DNA of 35,644 bases from Neptuniibacter sp. (GCF_024231755.1 NZ_JAAEQH010000333.1:1-35644); one strand, 5' to 3'. Positions 8,094-16,654 are shown, numbered from the stretch's first letter. The notes: a model not told the origin generated them from the letters alone. A program made the numbers and translations.

Positions 8094-9452
8094 TTATTCC
8101 CTTGGCACCCAGACTTTAGTATCTGGCAAGAGAAGCTCTAATTTTTCCTTTAAAACCTGCTTAGCCCGGTCATCACCATGAATTAAACGAATCTCACGTG
8201 GTTTCACTCGCATTCTCTTCACAAAATTGATCAAATCCTTCTGATCCGCATGCGCAGAATAACCGGAAATCGTATGCACACCAGCCCGGATATCAATTTT
8301 CTCCCCCTCAAGAAAAACATAACCTCCACGCGGACCATATTTCTGAATATCCCTTCCCGGTGTACCTATTGCCTGATAGCCAACAAATAGCAGATCTGTA
8401 CGTGGATCAGGTAGGAGCGCCTTAAGATAGTTAACAATACGTCCGCCTACGCACATCCCACTTGCAGCAATCACGATTACCGGCCGGGCCGAGCGTTTAA
8501 GATACTGGACCAAACGCTGATGATCAGAATGATTGTCAATTGTTATCAGCTGCTCAAAAGATAGAGGGTGTCTACCTAAACTAATCTTTCTTTTTGCTTC
8601 CTTATCCCAAAGCTGCTGCAGTTCTCGGTAATGCTGGGTGAATTCATTAGCAAGTGGCGAATCCACAATGATATCCAGATCGGACCAGTCAGCTTTAGAG
8701 CGATGGGTAATATCTTCAATTTCATACAACAACTCCTGCGTCCGGCCGATGCTGAAAGCCGGGATAAGTACAGCACCGGCATCAGTCAGACAATGCTCCA
8801 CAATCTGCTTAAGCTTTCGTCTGCGCTGCCTCCTCTGCTCATGTAATTGATCGCCATAAGTACTTTCCAGCACCAGACAATCGGCGCGATAAGGAGGTTT
8901 CGGTGCAGGTAGTAAAGGCGTGTAAGGGGCACCTAAATCACCGGAAAAAACCACCCTCTCACCCTGCCAATCAAACTCCAGATAAGCTGAACCAAGGATA
9001 TGGCCAGCCACCCGAAAGCGGCACTTCGTTTTATTTATGCCCTCAAGTGAAAACCACTGGTCATAACTAATAGGCTGAAGTAGAAACTTCAGATGCTGTA
9101 AAACCCTGGCTATTAGTTTTTCATCTCTTGAGATGCCTAACTTGATAGCGTCTTCGATCACTAAAGGAAGTAACTTTGCCGTAGCTTCCGTTGCATAGAT
9201 AGGCTTATTGAAACCGGCGGCAAGGAGATAAGGTATGCGACCAACATGATCTATATGGCAATGCGTAACAATTAAGGCTTGGACACCTTCCAACGCAAAG
9301 TCTATTACCGCTTGATTACGGCCGCGCGAATCGGTTTCAGCGCCCTGAAATAAACCACAATCAATGAGTATTGAGGCATCATTTTCTGCAAATAACTGAT
9401 GACAGGAACCGGTAACACCTGCAACTGCACCATGATGGATAATCTTAGTCAT
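8094..9452 (-). CDS. Beta-CASP metallo-beta-lactamase RNase (YsiA/CPSF-like)
   Basis: This is a cytoplasmic zinc-dependent nuclease of the metallo-beta-lactamase, beta-CASP and RMMBL architecture found in CPSF73-type and bacterial RNA exonucleases. The metal motif HxHxDH is at residues 64-69 (THCHIDHVGR). Later metal and catalytic segments are VVFSGDLGAPYTPLLP and LVLESTYGD. The beta-CASP domain follows, with LIPAFSIGRTQELLYEI and VIVIAASGMCVGGRIVNYL. The C-terminal RMMBL domain has ISGYSAHADQKDLINFVKR and LIHGDD. The 452-residue length is normal for this group. A GGAGG site precedes the ATG by 5 nt. It is not PqqB, despite lying next to pqqA: PqqB is shorter, lacks the beta-CASP domain and starts differently. 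The RNA substrate is unknown. Confidence 0.9.
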   Translation of the reverse strand: MTKIIHHGAVAGVTGSCHQLFAENDASILIDCGLFQGAETDSRGRNQAVIDFALEGVQALIVTHCHIDHVGRIPYLLAAGFNKPIYATEATAKLLPLVIEDAIKLGISRDEKLIARVLQHLKFLLQPISYDQWFSLEGINKTKCRFRVAGHILGSAYLEFDWQGERVVFSGDLGAPYTPLLPAPKPPYRADCLVLESTYGDQLHEQRRQRRRKLKQIVEHCLTDAGAVLIPAFSIGRTQELLYEIEDITHRSKADWSDLDIIVDSPLANEFTQHYRELQQLWDKEAKRKISLGRHPLSFEQLITIDNHSDHQRLVQYLKRSARPVIVIAASGMCVGGRIVNYLKALLPDPRTDLLFVGYQAIGTPGRDIQKYGPRGGYVFLEGEKIDIRAGVHTISGYSAHADQKDLINFVKRMRVKPREIRLIHGDDRAKQVLKEKLELLLPDTKVWVPRE

Positions 9453-9634
9453 TGAACCTCCATGTTCATTATCTTTTTACCAGCATCATGATATGTTACT
9501 TTATCAACCTGAGCCAAGCATACAGACCCTCCAGGCACATTAACCGAAAAAGAGTCTGGCCTGTTCCGAGCAAATTTATCCCTGGCCTGTAGCACTAGCT
9601 AGACAATAGAGCTGTCGAAAACAGAGTGCCGTCA

Positions 9635-9666
9635 AAACAAGAGCACAAACCAAACAAGAGCACAAA
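9635..9666 (+). repeat. Tandem 15-bp direct repeat abutting a start codon
   Basis: AAACAAGAGCACAAA occurs exactly at 9635-9649 and 9652-9666, a 17-bp period, and the second copy ends at the ATG of the next gene. Each copy carries the weak SD-like AAGAG, so the ribosome-binding region is duplicated. Confidence 0.85.
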
Positions 9667-10212
9667 ATGCAAAAAAAAGCCCCTGTTCTTTCCAAAGTAA
9701 CTACCCAATATGACCCAATTCAGGACAGGATCAGGCTAAGCGGGCAATTCAAAGATGATAAAGTGTGTGTAATCTGGCTAACACAACGTATGCTCAACCG
9801 TCTGATCCCACATGTAACAGGCTGGTTTGAAAAGCAACAGGATGACAACACTCCACGTAGTGATCTGTTAAACAGTATTCAGCAACAAAGAGCTCAAAAC
9901 AAACATGCAGAACGTGTTGAACAAGGCCTGGATACTGCAGTCCCTGCCGACGAAGCAGAAACCGAATGGTTAGCTCTTAGCCTCGATATTCAACAACCTC
10001 CTGGCGGAATAAGATTAATTTTTAAAGACAAGGCCGAAGAACCCGAACAGTTGGCAGCGCTGGAACTCCCTCCTCTATTAATTCGCCAATGGCTGAATGT
10101 CTTGATGGCTAATTATAAAAAAGCTGAATGGCCTAACAATGCCTGGCCTGAATGGATGCAGGAACAGATTAGCCCTGAAAAAGAGCAACCTGTTCCGAAA
10201 GCATTACATTAA
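9667..10212 (+). CDS. Hypothetical protein, 181 residues
   Basis: I do not recognise this family. The protein is soluble, without a signal peptide or membrane segment. It starts MQKKAPVLSKVTTQYDP, has a probable beta-rich N-terminal part (DRIRLSGQFKDDKVCVIWLT), a helix LTQRMLNRLIPHVTGWFEKQ, a polar Gln/Glu-rich linker at about residues 65-105, a second hydrophobic and beta-like region (WLALSLDIQQPPGGIRLIF) and an amphipathic helix rich in Trp near the end (PPLLIRQWLNVLMANYKKAEW, NAWPEWMQEQ). Codon use looks normal. It stands alone between the RNase and the small regulator. The start is supported by the weak SD-like AAGAG in the repeat just upstream. Membership of the surface locus is possible but unproven. 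Confidence 0.7.
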   Translation: MQKKAPVLSKVTTQYDPIQDRIRLSGQFKDDKVCVIWLTQRMLNRLIPHVTGWFEKQQDDNTPRSDLLNSIQQQRAQNKHAERVEQGLDTAVPADEAETEWLALSLDIQQPPGGIRLIFKDKAEEPEQLAALELPPLLIRQWLNVLMANYKKAEWPNNAWPEWMQEQISPEKEQPVPKALH

Positions 10213-10455
10213 AATGTTCCGTTGGTAAAGGATTCGTGTAGATAATCCACCCGGACATACCTAAATACCGTTCATTTAAGTAGCGAAGGCAAATCGAGAA
10301 GCAGCTCTGTGGTTGATTTAATCACTCAGTTGCCAGAGCTCCTAACATAAATACCTCCTATCAATAGAGCTATAATCTTGGCTAGTTCTATTCCAAACAT
10401 AGCCTAAGAAAACACTTTACCCCCGGACAGGAATTAAGGTGTTAGCTTTAACGAA

Positions 10456-10494
10456 TTGATACTAAATATAGCGTTTTTATAATTGCAAAACGCT
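10456..10494 (+). promoter_or_regulatory. Strong promoter with a palindromic operator over the -10 box
   Basis: TTGATA (10456-10461), a 16-bp spacer and a perfect TATAAT (10478-10483) form a strong sigma70 promoter for the TrfB-like gene. AGCGTTTT (10470-10477) and AAAACGCT (10487-10494) are exact inverted repeats flanking the -10 box, centred near 10482. A repressor bound there would block the promoter, which suits autoregulation by the gene product. The upstream part of the gap (10213-10455) has only an isolated TATAAT at 10371-10376 without a -35. Confidence 0.65.
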
Positions 10495-10536
10495 GGTACC
10501 ATTTGCGCGTTAACAGAAGAGGTCATCGGAAACATT

Positions 10537-10824
10537 GTGAATATCACCCCTGAAGAGTTCGAAGAAGGTATTAGCAATACCCGTATCAATTCTGCCGTTG
10601 TTTGTGCTGCTCGCGCAGTTGTTTACGCGGGGCTTTCTTTTGATGAAGCTGCTGAGAAATATGACGTAAAGACAAAATCAGTAGAAAATGCGGTGACACG
10701 GGCAAAGGAAGAAGCAGACAAACAGGAAGGCATTAAAAGGCTTACTGTACATGTACCTGCAGAGAGTCTTTCAAGTATACGCGGGGCTTTAAAGTCCTTC
10801 GGCTGCAAGGTTGCAAAGAAGTAA
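10537..10824 (+). CDS. TrfB/KorA-like helix-turn-helix regulator, 95 residues
   Basis: This looks like a small DNA-binding repressor of the KorA/TrfB type known from IncP plasmids. From the GTG start it begins MNITPEEFEEGISNTRINSA, matching the layout of KorA (TESQFQEAI...). A helix-turn-helix follows at about residues 25-60 (ARAVVYAGLSFDEAAEKY, then DVKTKSVENAVTRAKEE) and a short beta/basic end (RLTVHVPAESL, FGCKVAKK). A longer frame from a TTG at 10483 would begin inside the -10 box of the strong promoter, so translation must start later; GTG 10537 has GGA 8 nt upstream. It could instead belong to the PapB/FaeB adhesin-regulator branch of the same fold. Its targets are unknown; its own promoter palindrome is the best candidate. 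Confidence 0.6.
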   Translation: MNITPEEFEEGISNTRINSAVVCAARAVVYAGLSFDEAAEKYDVKTKSVENAVTRAKEEADKQEGIKRLTVHVPAESLSSIRGALKSFGCKVAKK

Positions 10825-10867
10825 CCTTGCTCGATCATAATGTTGGCTGTAACCCTTATAATCGTTT

Positions 10868-10903
10868 CCCCTGAGAGATACTCAGGGGCTAAATCCAATT
10901 TTT
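10868..10903 (+). terminator. Terminator between convergent genes
   Basis: CCCCTGAG and CTCAGGGG (10868-10875 and 10881-10888) form a perfect 8-bp stem with a 5-nt loop; five Ts follow after 10 nt of A-rich sequence. It separates the TrfB-like gene from the convergent sulfotransferase gene. Confidence 0.6.
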
Positions 10904-10917
10904 ATCATATACAACGA

Positions 10918-11526
10918 TTATCGCAGCCAACCTTCGGCGTCTTCTATTTGTTGCCCAGTAGGCGATATAGAGAGCCAATCCATTAGTTTCTGACGTATTT
11001 CTGTATCTGCAGCGAAGCTTTCAAAACTGATACACAACGCATTTAACCCATGTTCCGCAAGTTTCGAATACACCATAGGGTAAATCACATTTGCCCCTAC
11101 CTGGCCGTATGATTTATGCCATCCTCGCCGTAATCGAGTCGCTTCAATTTTGCTGGCTGGCCGGGTAATTACAACGAACTTTGGTGAACACAACTCATTT
11201 ATTTCTTCAATAAAAAAAGCCAGTAACGGATGCTTAAGAACAATATATTGCAGCCCCAGCTCAGCCGCTTTTTCCTGTTCTTGCGTGATCCATCTGCTAA
11301 ACCATTCGCTAAAAAAAGCGGCCTTTTTTTTCGACCTGAAGGTAAACTCATCAACGGAACGAGTAAGACGAACCTGCAAGGCTTTTGGCTCATAACTATT
11401 TGGTGTACGCTCATCATTGGTCATTTGGTGAGGAGGACAGGTATAGCCGCCCAGCCTATCCAAATAACCTACAAGAGCGGTAGACCCTGTAGAGTAAGAA
11501 CTCAACACAACTACTACCTGAGTCAT
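10918..11526 (-). CDS. Sulfotransferase-like protein
   Basis: This is a 202-residue protein with the signs of a PAPS-dependent sulfotransferase. A 5'-phosphosulfate-binding loop follows the first beta strand (VVVVLSSYSTGSTALVGYLD, Ser9-Ala17). A 3'-phosphate-binding segment (FVVITRPASKIEATRLRRGW) lies near residues 130-150. It is shorter than most sulfotransferases (250-300 residues), with a compact middle. No signal peptide is seen, so it acts in the cytoplasm. It lies 70 bp after two glycosyltransferase genes on the same strand and is probably co-transcribed, so a glycan or glycoprotein is the likely acceptor. Substrate specificity cannot be read from the sequence. The ATG has AGG 7 nt upstream. 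Confidence 0.6.
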   Translation of the reverse strand: MTQVVVVLSSYSTGSTALVGYLDRLGGYTCPPHQMTNDERTPNSYEPKALQVRLTRSVDEFTFRSKKKAAFFSEWFSRWITQEQEKAAELGLQYIVLKHPLLAFFIEEINELCSPKFVVITRPASKIEATRLRRGWHKSYGQVGANVIYPMVYSKLAEHGLNALCISFESFAADTEIRQKLMDWLSISPTGQQIEDAEGWLR

Positions 11527-11596
11527 TTTACTGCCTTTATCATTCTATAAAACACCCCTCATCTCTTAGGTGCAATTACTAGAAGCATTACTAATT

Positions 11597-12769
11597 TTAC
11601 AAAGTTTCTAAAGCAGCAATCAGCCGATCAGTACTGCGCTCAATGTGATGTTCTTTTCTGCCATACTCAAAGGCACGGCTAACAAAGTGTTGGTACAAAG
11701 CTTCGTTATCATAGAATTCAATTATCTTTTCCACAATTTCCTGCAACCATCTTTCTGGGACAAGCTTGTTAAACGGAGGCTCATGTATAGTTTCTGGAAA
11801 TTTTACCTTTATCCCAGCTTCTCCTATTTGTTTTGGCTGGCCACCAATGTCGGTAATAATTGCAGGTATTCCATTTAACATTGCTTCAGCCAGAACTCGA
11901 GGCCCACTATCCCAGCCTAAACTAGGATGAAGAACCAAACGGGTATGTTGATAGATGGTACGCATATCATCGGTCATAGGCGTTTTAATGATATTTTTAA
12001 AATATTCTGCAGACAAACCCAGCTCATGTCGTACAAGCTCTATCACTTCATCAACTGCACCACGAGAATCAACAATCTCCAGTTTAATTTCAGGACGTAG
12101 TTCACCAAGCAATTTTGCAATCTGGACTACTAAGAGCGCTCCTTTTTGTAAAGACGGGTTAACAAATAATATATGCTCTCTTGTATTAGTTTCAGCAACC
12201 ACTTCCTTTGGATCAATGAATGAGCCAATCGGTGTCACATCAACATTCAAGCGAGACTTATACATCTCAGCCGTAGCATAACTATCCGTCATGATCAGGT
12301 CGACATCTCTGGTCCACCCTCCCGCGTTGTAATTGCCATTAGCAAGATAGAACAGGACCGGCACTCCACGAAGCCTCGCTTCAGCTCTTAGCAACCAATC
12401 GTGAGATTTACCACCGTAGGTAAAAATAATATCAGGTTCAAATTTATCTAGTTTATTCCGATATAGTGAAAAAAGAGTTTCAATTTCTGTAGCTTTTAGA
12501 TCCTGAATGTTAGTACTTTCAGTGTTCACCAATATATGCCTTAGGGTGCCATCGTTAAACTGAAAATACTCTGCATCCTTTACCTTAGCTCTCTGTGGTT
12601 CAAGCTTTATGGCACCACGTGGCGAATCGAAAATGGTCGCTCCAAGAATCTCTACTTCATAACCACGTGTCTGTAGCTGTAAAAGCATTTGGCGAATCGC
12701 CAGAGATGCACCACTTGATTGGTCCATTAGACAATAGAAATTTGCCCATAAAACTCTTTTTTTCTTCAC
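11597..12769 (-). CDS. GT-B glycosyltransferase (GT4-like), tandem copy 2
   Basis: This is a glycosyltransferase of the GT-B fold. The N-terminal acceptor domain starts KKKRVLWANFYCLMDQSSGA and holds IIFTYGGKSHDWLLRAEARL. The C-terminal donor domain has ILFVNPSLQKG, LVLHPSLGWDSGPRVLAEAM and the GIPAIITDIGGQP loop typical of nucleotide-sugar binding. It is about two thirds identical by eye to the gene just upstream. A TTG at 12781 would give 394 residues, but the GTG at 12769 has GGGA 6 nt upstream and gives 390 residues, exactly the paralogue's length, so I use it. It starts 14 bp after the stop of its twin, with the sulfotransferase gene next. Sugar donor and acceptor are unknown. Confidence 0.8.
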   Translation of the reverse strand: MKKKRVLWANFYCLMDQSSGASLAIRQMLLQLQTRGYEVEILGATIFDSPRGAIKLEPQRAKVKDAEYFQFNDGTLRHILVNTESTNIQDLKATEIETLFSLYRNKLDKFEPDIIFTYGGKSHDWLLRAEARLRGVPVLFYLANGNYNAGGWTRDVDLIMTDSYATAEMYKSRLNVDVTPIGSFIDPKEVVAETNTREHILFVNPSLQKGALLVVQIAKLLGELRPEIKLEIVDSRGAVDEVIELVRHELGLSAEYFKNIIKTPMTDDMRTIYQHTRLVLHPSLGWDSGPRVLAEAMLNGIPAIITDIGGQPKQIGEAGIKVKFPETIHEPPFNKLVPERWLQEIVEKIIEFYDNEALYQHFVSRAFEYGRKEHHIERSTDRLIAALETL

Positions 12770-12783
12770 AACGAATCCCAATC

Positions 12784-13956
12784 CTACACGGTGTTTAAAG
12801 CTTCTATCAGTCGATCTGTGCTTACCTCAATATGATGCTGTTTTCTGCCATACTCAAAGGCGCGGGCTACAAATTGCTGATACAACTGTTCATTGTCGTA
12901 CAGCTCAATAATTTTAGCGACAATAGGCTGCAACCAGGGTTCTGGGGCTAGCCTATTATAAGGAGCCTCGTGCAGCGCTTCTGGAAAATCGACCTTAATA
13001 CCCGCATCGCCAATCTGATCCGGCTGCCCTCCTCTATCAGTAATGATCGCTGGTATACCGTTTAGCATCGCTTCCGCAAGGACTCGACTGCTACTCTCCC
13101 ACCATAAACTAGGATGAAGCACTAAACGGGCATGTTGGTATACTTCCCTCATATCATCTGTCATAGGCGTTTGGATAATATTTTCCAAACAAGTATCTGT
13201 TAACTTAAGCTGTTTACGAACCGTTTCGATAATATTTTTCAACGAACCGCGAGAATCAATGATCTCGATTTTTATATCAGGACGCTCTTTTTCCAGCATT
13301 TTTGCAATCTGGACAACGAGAAACGCTCCTTTTGCCGGCGAAGGGTTAACAAACAGTATACGCTCACGTGTATGAGTCTTCGCTATGACTTCCCCTGGAT
13401 CGATGAAGGACCCAATAGGCTGAACGTCTATGTCCGAGCGTTGTTTGTACATCTCAGCTGTGGCGTAGCTATCTGTCATTATAAGATCAACATCGCGACA
13501 CCAATGAGCGGTTTGATAATTTCCATTGGCTAGATAAAACGCGATAGGAATACCACGTAGTTTTGCTTCCGCACGCAACAACCAATCATGGGCCTTGCCA
13601 CCATAGGTGTATATAAGGTCCGGTTTAAAGGTGTCCAGCTTATGCCGGTATAACCCAAATAGCGTGTCGATCTCAGTAGCTTTCAGGTTACTAATACTGC
13701 TACTTTTAGTGTTAACGATATGATGCTTTAACGTTCCATCTTTAATCTGAATATGGGGCTCGGATTTAATTTGTTCCCAGTGCGATTCTAGTCGTTTAGC
13801 TCCCCTAGGCGCATCGAAAATTGTAGCTCCCAGCACTTCAACCTCATAACCACGTTTTTGCAGCTGGAGTAACATTTGACGGACCGCTAACGAAGCACCA
13901 CTCGACTGGTCCATCAAGCAGTAAAAATTAGCCCATAATATTCTTTTTTTTTGCAT
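12784..13956 (-). CDS. GT-B glycosyltransferase (GT4-like), tandem copy 1
   Basis: This 390-residue GT-B glycosyltransferase is paralogous to the following gene along its whole length. It starts MQKKRILWANFYCLMDQSSG. The donor half carries ILFVNPSPAKGAFLVVQIAK, LVLHPSLWWESSSRVLAEAM and NGIPAIITDRGGQP. Both copies share the C-terminal FEYGRKxHHIExSTDRLI. The strongest conservation is in the first 40 residues and the donor site, while the region at about residues 55-95 differs most, suggesting a changed acceptor. There is no signal peptide. It is first in an apparent three-gene operon with its twin and the sulfotransferase. The upstream SD is weak. Confidence 0.82.
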   Translation of the reverse strand: MQKKRILWANFYCLMDQSSGASLAVRQMLLQLQKRGYEVEVLGATIFDAPRGAKRLESHWEQIKSEPHIQIKDGTLKHHIVNTKSSSISNLKATEIDTLFGLYRHKLDTFKPDLIYTYGGKAHDWLLRAEAKLRGIPIAFYLANGNYQTAHWCRDVDLIMTDSYATAEMYKQRSDIDVQPIGSFIDPGEVIAKTHTRERILFVNPSPAKGAFLVVQIAKMLEKERPDIKIEIIDSRGSLKNIIETVRKQLKLTDTCLENIIQTPMTDDMREVYQHARLVLHPSLWWESSSRVLAEAMLNGIPAIITDRGGQPDQIGDAGIKVDFPEALHEAPYNRLAPEPWLQPIVAKIIELYDNEQLYQQFVARAFEYGRKQHHIEVSTDRLIEALNTV

Positions 13957-14322
13957 AGCTTATTATCAGATCAGGAAGTTGATGAAACTGAAAAACAGAA
14001 GACTATCTACGCAACCAGTATACTCTTAAAGGCCCTACTATGACTGATTGCATATATAAATAACCGCTAAATTTCAAAGCACATCGAACATAAATGCTAA
14101 ACACCTTTGAGTCAATCCGAGGCTTCTGTATGGCCAGTAAAACACTCCCTTAAAAGCTAACAATTTTCCAAAGTCTCAAAACTTATGAAAATCCAAAATA
14201 TACATCCCATTTAGATCAAGATCAGCGGATACAGTTAAGGAAATGTATAAATAAAATTTACCGCGTTACAATGGTTTTTCATATAACGCTTTTCTTGGAA
14301 TTTAAGGTTCAGGTCTATTCAA
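13957..14322. other. Divergent control region between the GT pair and the GT41 gene
   Basis: This A+T-rich stretch has no gene I can support. For the minus-strand pair, TTGAAA (14077-14072) lies 15 bp from TATATG (14056-14051), a weak promoter about 95 bp from the start. For the plus-strand gene, candidate -10 boxes are TACAAT (14267-14272) and TATAAC (14282-14287). The second has TTTACC (14257-14262) upstream with a long 19-bp spacer. None is convincing. Confidence 0.35.
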
Positions 14323-16299
14323 ATGGCACAGAATGAAAGCACGCTCAGTTCGCTAGAGGCTATACAAAAAGATATTAATCTTGGTCAATGTGCCTCAGCT
14401 AAACAAAAGCTCAGCAACATACTGAAAGAGAGAAAAGCTGATCTAAACTGCCTTAGCTTATTAGGTCAGATCGCCTGCATTGAGTTCGGCATTAAGCCTG
14501 ATAGCGATAACGCTTTTAGAGAACCGAATACATATATTCAGCTCATAGAAAAATACCTAAAAAAGTCAAACTTCCAGGATGCCTACCAACTTGCAGCCCT
14601 ATCCGCTCAGTGTTTCCCAACTATTATTCACTTTAGTTTTGGGGCTGCGATGGCGGCAGAACATGCTGGCGTGACACAAACCACTTATAACTGGCTTCAA
14701 AAAGTTATTACAGAAAAACCTGATCACTTACGTGCCCATGAACGAATGATTGTCTGTGCATATAAGCTGAAGAGGTACCCAGAAGTTAAACAAAGCTGCT
14801 TTGCCTTATTAGATAATGACAAAACAAACAGTGCAGCTTTAATAATGTTAAGTAATGTTTTTTTAGAAGAGAATGAGCATGAAGAAAGCTATAAATATTT
14901 ACGGAAGTTCGTAGCTTGTGAAGATTTTAGCAAAGCAGAACAAGTGATTATCGCTAACAATGTGGCACTAAAGCTGTGTGATTATGAAAGCCAGTCAAAA
15001 TTACCATCATACTTTGACGTACTAGAACCTAATCTCCCTGCAATTGTACTATTTGACACTATTAGCAACATATCCTTAAGGTCAAACACCAATACATATA
15101 ACAACAACAAGAAATATTTAGAGCTGCAACAACAAGTCGGAAACTACCTGCAACACAAAGCGCAACAGCAAAACTTTCAGCTTAACAAACTAACAATGTA
15201 CCCCGGCGAAAACAGTTTCAGCGGGCTTACATATGGTTTTTTAAGCGTTTCTGCCATTCCAAAGATCGGCCAAATCCTCGCTCCATTTTTTAGCAAATTA
15301 AAGGAACAGGGGAACAAGGTTATATTTTTTAATGTTTCAGATAATGACGAAAAACAAAACCTTGTTCGTAGAAGCCTTAAAGAATCAGTTGATACATTCT
15401 TTCCAATCAAAACAAAAGATAGCTATCAAGTTGCAAAAGCGATAGCTCAAATAGAGACCGATGTATTGGTCGATCTCAATGGCTTCCAACAGCCGGGCAG
15501 TCAAGTGGGCATATTTTCGTGGCGAGTATCCCCTTTACAACTTGTATGGGCTGGCATCCCTACGCCCATACATTATGACGATGTGGATGGACAGATACTG
15601 GACCCCCATCTTATCCACGAAGATCAAACCGGGGCTCCTTCCCTGCCTCTGCCAAATGTTTGGACCTGTTTACCTCAACCTAAGGAAATACCGTATTTCC
15701 GTGAGACAGAAGCAGAGGATAGCGTCGTTTTTAGCGTGATGTCTTCTGCAGAGAAAATCACCGCTGATCAATTGAAAGTGTGGGCAGAGTTGCTAAAACA
15801 ATCCACAACCTATGTGTTGCTATTTGGCCGTGCGGAGTTATCAAATACGATTCATAAACAGCACCTATTAGACTTCTTTAGCAAAGAAGGTGTGGATGCT
15901 AAACAGATAAGGTTTATATCCAACCCGCCAGAAAATCATCTGGAAATGTACCAATACGTTGATATAAACCTGGATACTTTCCCACTTCATTCCGGAATTA
16001 CTTTAATAGAAGCGGCATGGATGGGAGTACCTAGTGTGGTTTTATGCGGAACAGAGGTGAGCCAACGCTCGGGGTTATCAGTTTTAAATAATCTCAATCT
16101 CACCGATGGTATCGCGTTTAACGCAACAGAGTATGTAGACAAAGCAGAAGCTATCAGCAAACAGCTCTCCCCAGAATTAAGGGAAACTTGTCACCATAAC
16201 GCCAAACAGTCAGCGTATTTTGACAGTGACTCATTTGCCAGGAATTTCGATACAACAGTTAAAAAACGTTTATGCCAAATTCGTTATGGATTGAATTAG
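14323..16299 (+). CDS. TPR / GT41-family (OGT-SPINDLY-like) glycosyltransferase
   Basis: This is a 658-residue cytoplasmic glycosyltransferase of the O-GlcNAc-transferase clan. The N-terminal 270 residues are all-helical with TPR-like units (SAKQKLSNILKERKADLNCL; YLRKFVACEDFSKAEQV). The catalytic half begins near residue 285 (LTMYPGENSFSGLTYGFLSV), with DVLVDLNGFQQPGSQVGIFS and PLQLVWAGIPTP. The UDP-binding lysine segment of the family follows (AEKITADQLKVWAELLKQ, Lys478), then INLDTFPLHSGITLIEAAWM and GVPSVVLCGTEVSQRSG. Members either O-glycosylate proteins or, in the HMW1C branch of similar length, N-glycosylate adhesins in the cytoplasm before secretion. Which applies here is not settled. 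It stands alone on the plus strand beside the giant surface protein gene, so that protein is a reasonable target. Confidence 0.82.
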   Translation: MAQNESTLSSLEAIQKDINLGQCASAKQKLSNILKERKADLNCLSLLGQIACIEFGIKPDSDNAFREPNTYIQLIEKYLKKSNFQDAYQLAALSAQCFPTIIHFSFGAAMAAEHAGVTQTTYNWLQKVITEKPDHLRAHERMIVCAYKLKRYPEVKQSCFALLDNDKTNSAALIMLSNVFLEENEHEESYKYLRKFVACEDFSKAEQVIIANNVALKLCDYESQSKLPSYFDVLEPNLPAIVLFDTISNISLRSNTNTYNNNKKYLELQQQVGNYLQHKAQQQNFQLNKLTMYPGENSFSGLTYGFLSVSAIPKIGQILAPFFSKLKEQGNKVIFFNVSDNDEKQNLVRRSLKESVDTFFPIKTKDSYQVAKAIAQIETDVLVDLNGFQQPGSQVGIFSWRVSPLQLVWAGIPTPIHYDDVDGQILDPHLIHEDQTGAPSLPLPNVWTCLPQPKEIPYFRETEAEDSVVFSVMSSAEKITADQLKVWAELLKQSTTYVLLFGRAELSNTIHKQHLLDFFSKEGVDAKQIRFISNPPENHLEMYQYVDINLDTFPLHSGITLIEAAWMGVPSVVLCGTEVSQRSGLSVLNNLNLTDGIAFNATEYVDKAEAISKQLSPELRETCHHNAKQSAYFDSDSFARNFDTTVKKRLCQIRYGLN

Positions 16300-16654
16300 T
16301 CACTCGTGCAATGTTTAAGGCTTACCTGCAAGAAGGAATAGCTAATTCATAAGGTTTGCAGGAGCTTAATGCTGAAAGTTTCTATTAAAGACTCATCATT
16401 TGAGTGAGCATTTGCCTATCGGCCAGAGGCTGGCCTCCCACAAAAGTAAATATAGGGAGAGCCTAGTCTTATAAACAAGAAAATCCATAGGTTTCCACCA
16501 TAAACAGATGGAAACCTATGGATTACCGGCTTCACTACAATGACCACTGCAGCCAAAGTAAAGCGTATTTAGTACCCGTAAGGAACTCTTTCCCTCGATA
16601 CAGCACTGTTTGTAAGGCATGAAATTATACGACTGACGCGGCAGTCAAGCAATA
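16300..16654. other. Gap between convergent GT41 and sapC genes
   Basis: No gene is seen. It holds GGCCAG-AGG-CTGGCC (16421-16435), a tight 6-bp hairpin that lies about 120 bp after the GT41 stop without a T-run, and the long hairpin at 16482-16524 listed separately. AGGC/CTCCC in the first hairpin region can also pair with GGGAG/GCCT near 16455-16464, so the RNA could fold in two ways. Confidence 0.4.
16470..16524 (-). terminator. Long hairpin terminator for the giant protein-sapC unit
   Basis: AATCCATAGGTTTCCA (16482-16497) and its exact reverse complement (16509-16524) form a perfect 16-bp stem with an 11-nt loop. On the minus strand it is followed by a T-rich run (TTCTTGTTTAT), and it lies about 130 nt after the sapC stop. 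No T-run follows on the plus strand. The stem is unusually long for a terminator. Confidence 0.6.

Noticed and set aside
8094..9452. MBL protein as PqqB because pqqA is near
   Set aside because: It has beta-CASP and RMMBL domains, is 452 residues long and lies on the opposite strand; PqqB is about 300 residues without these domains.
10483..10536. Longer TTG start for the TrfB-like gene
   Set aside because: The TTG lies on the last base of the -10 box, upstream of the predicted transcript start.
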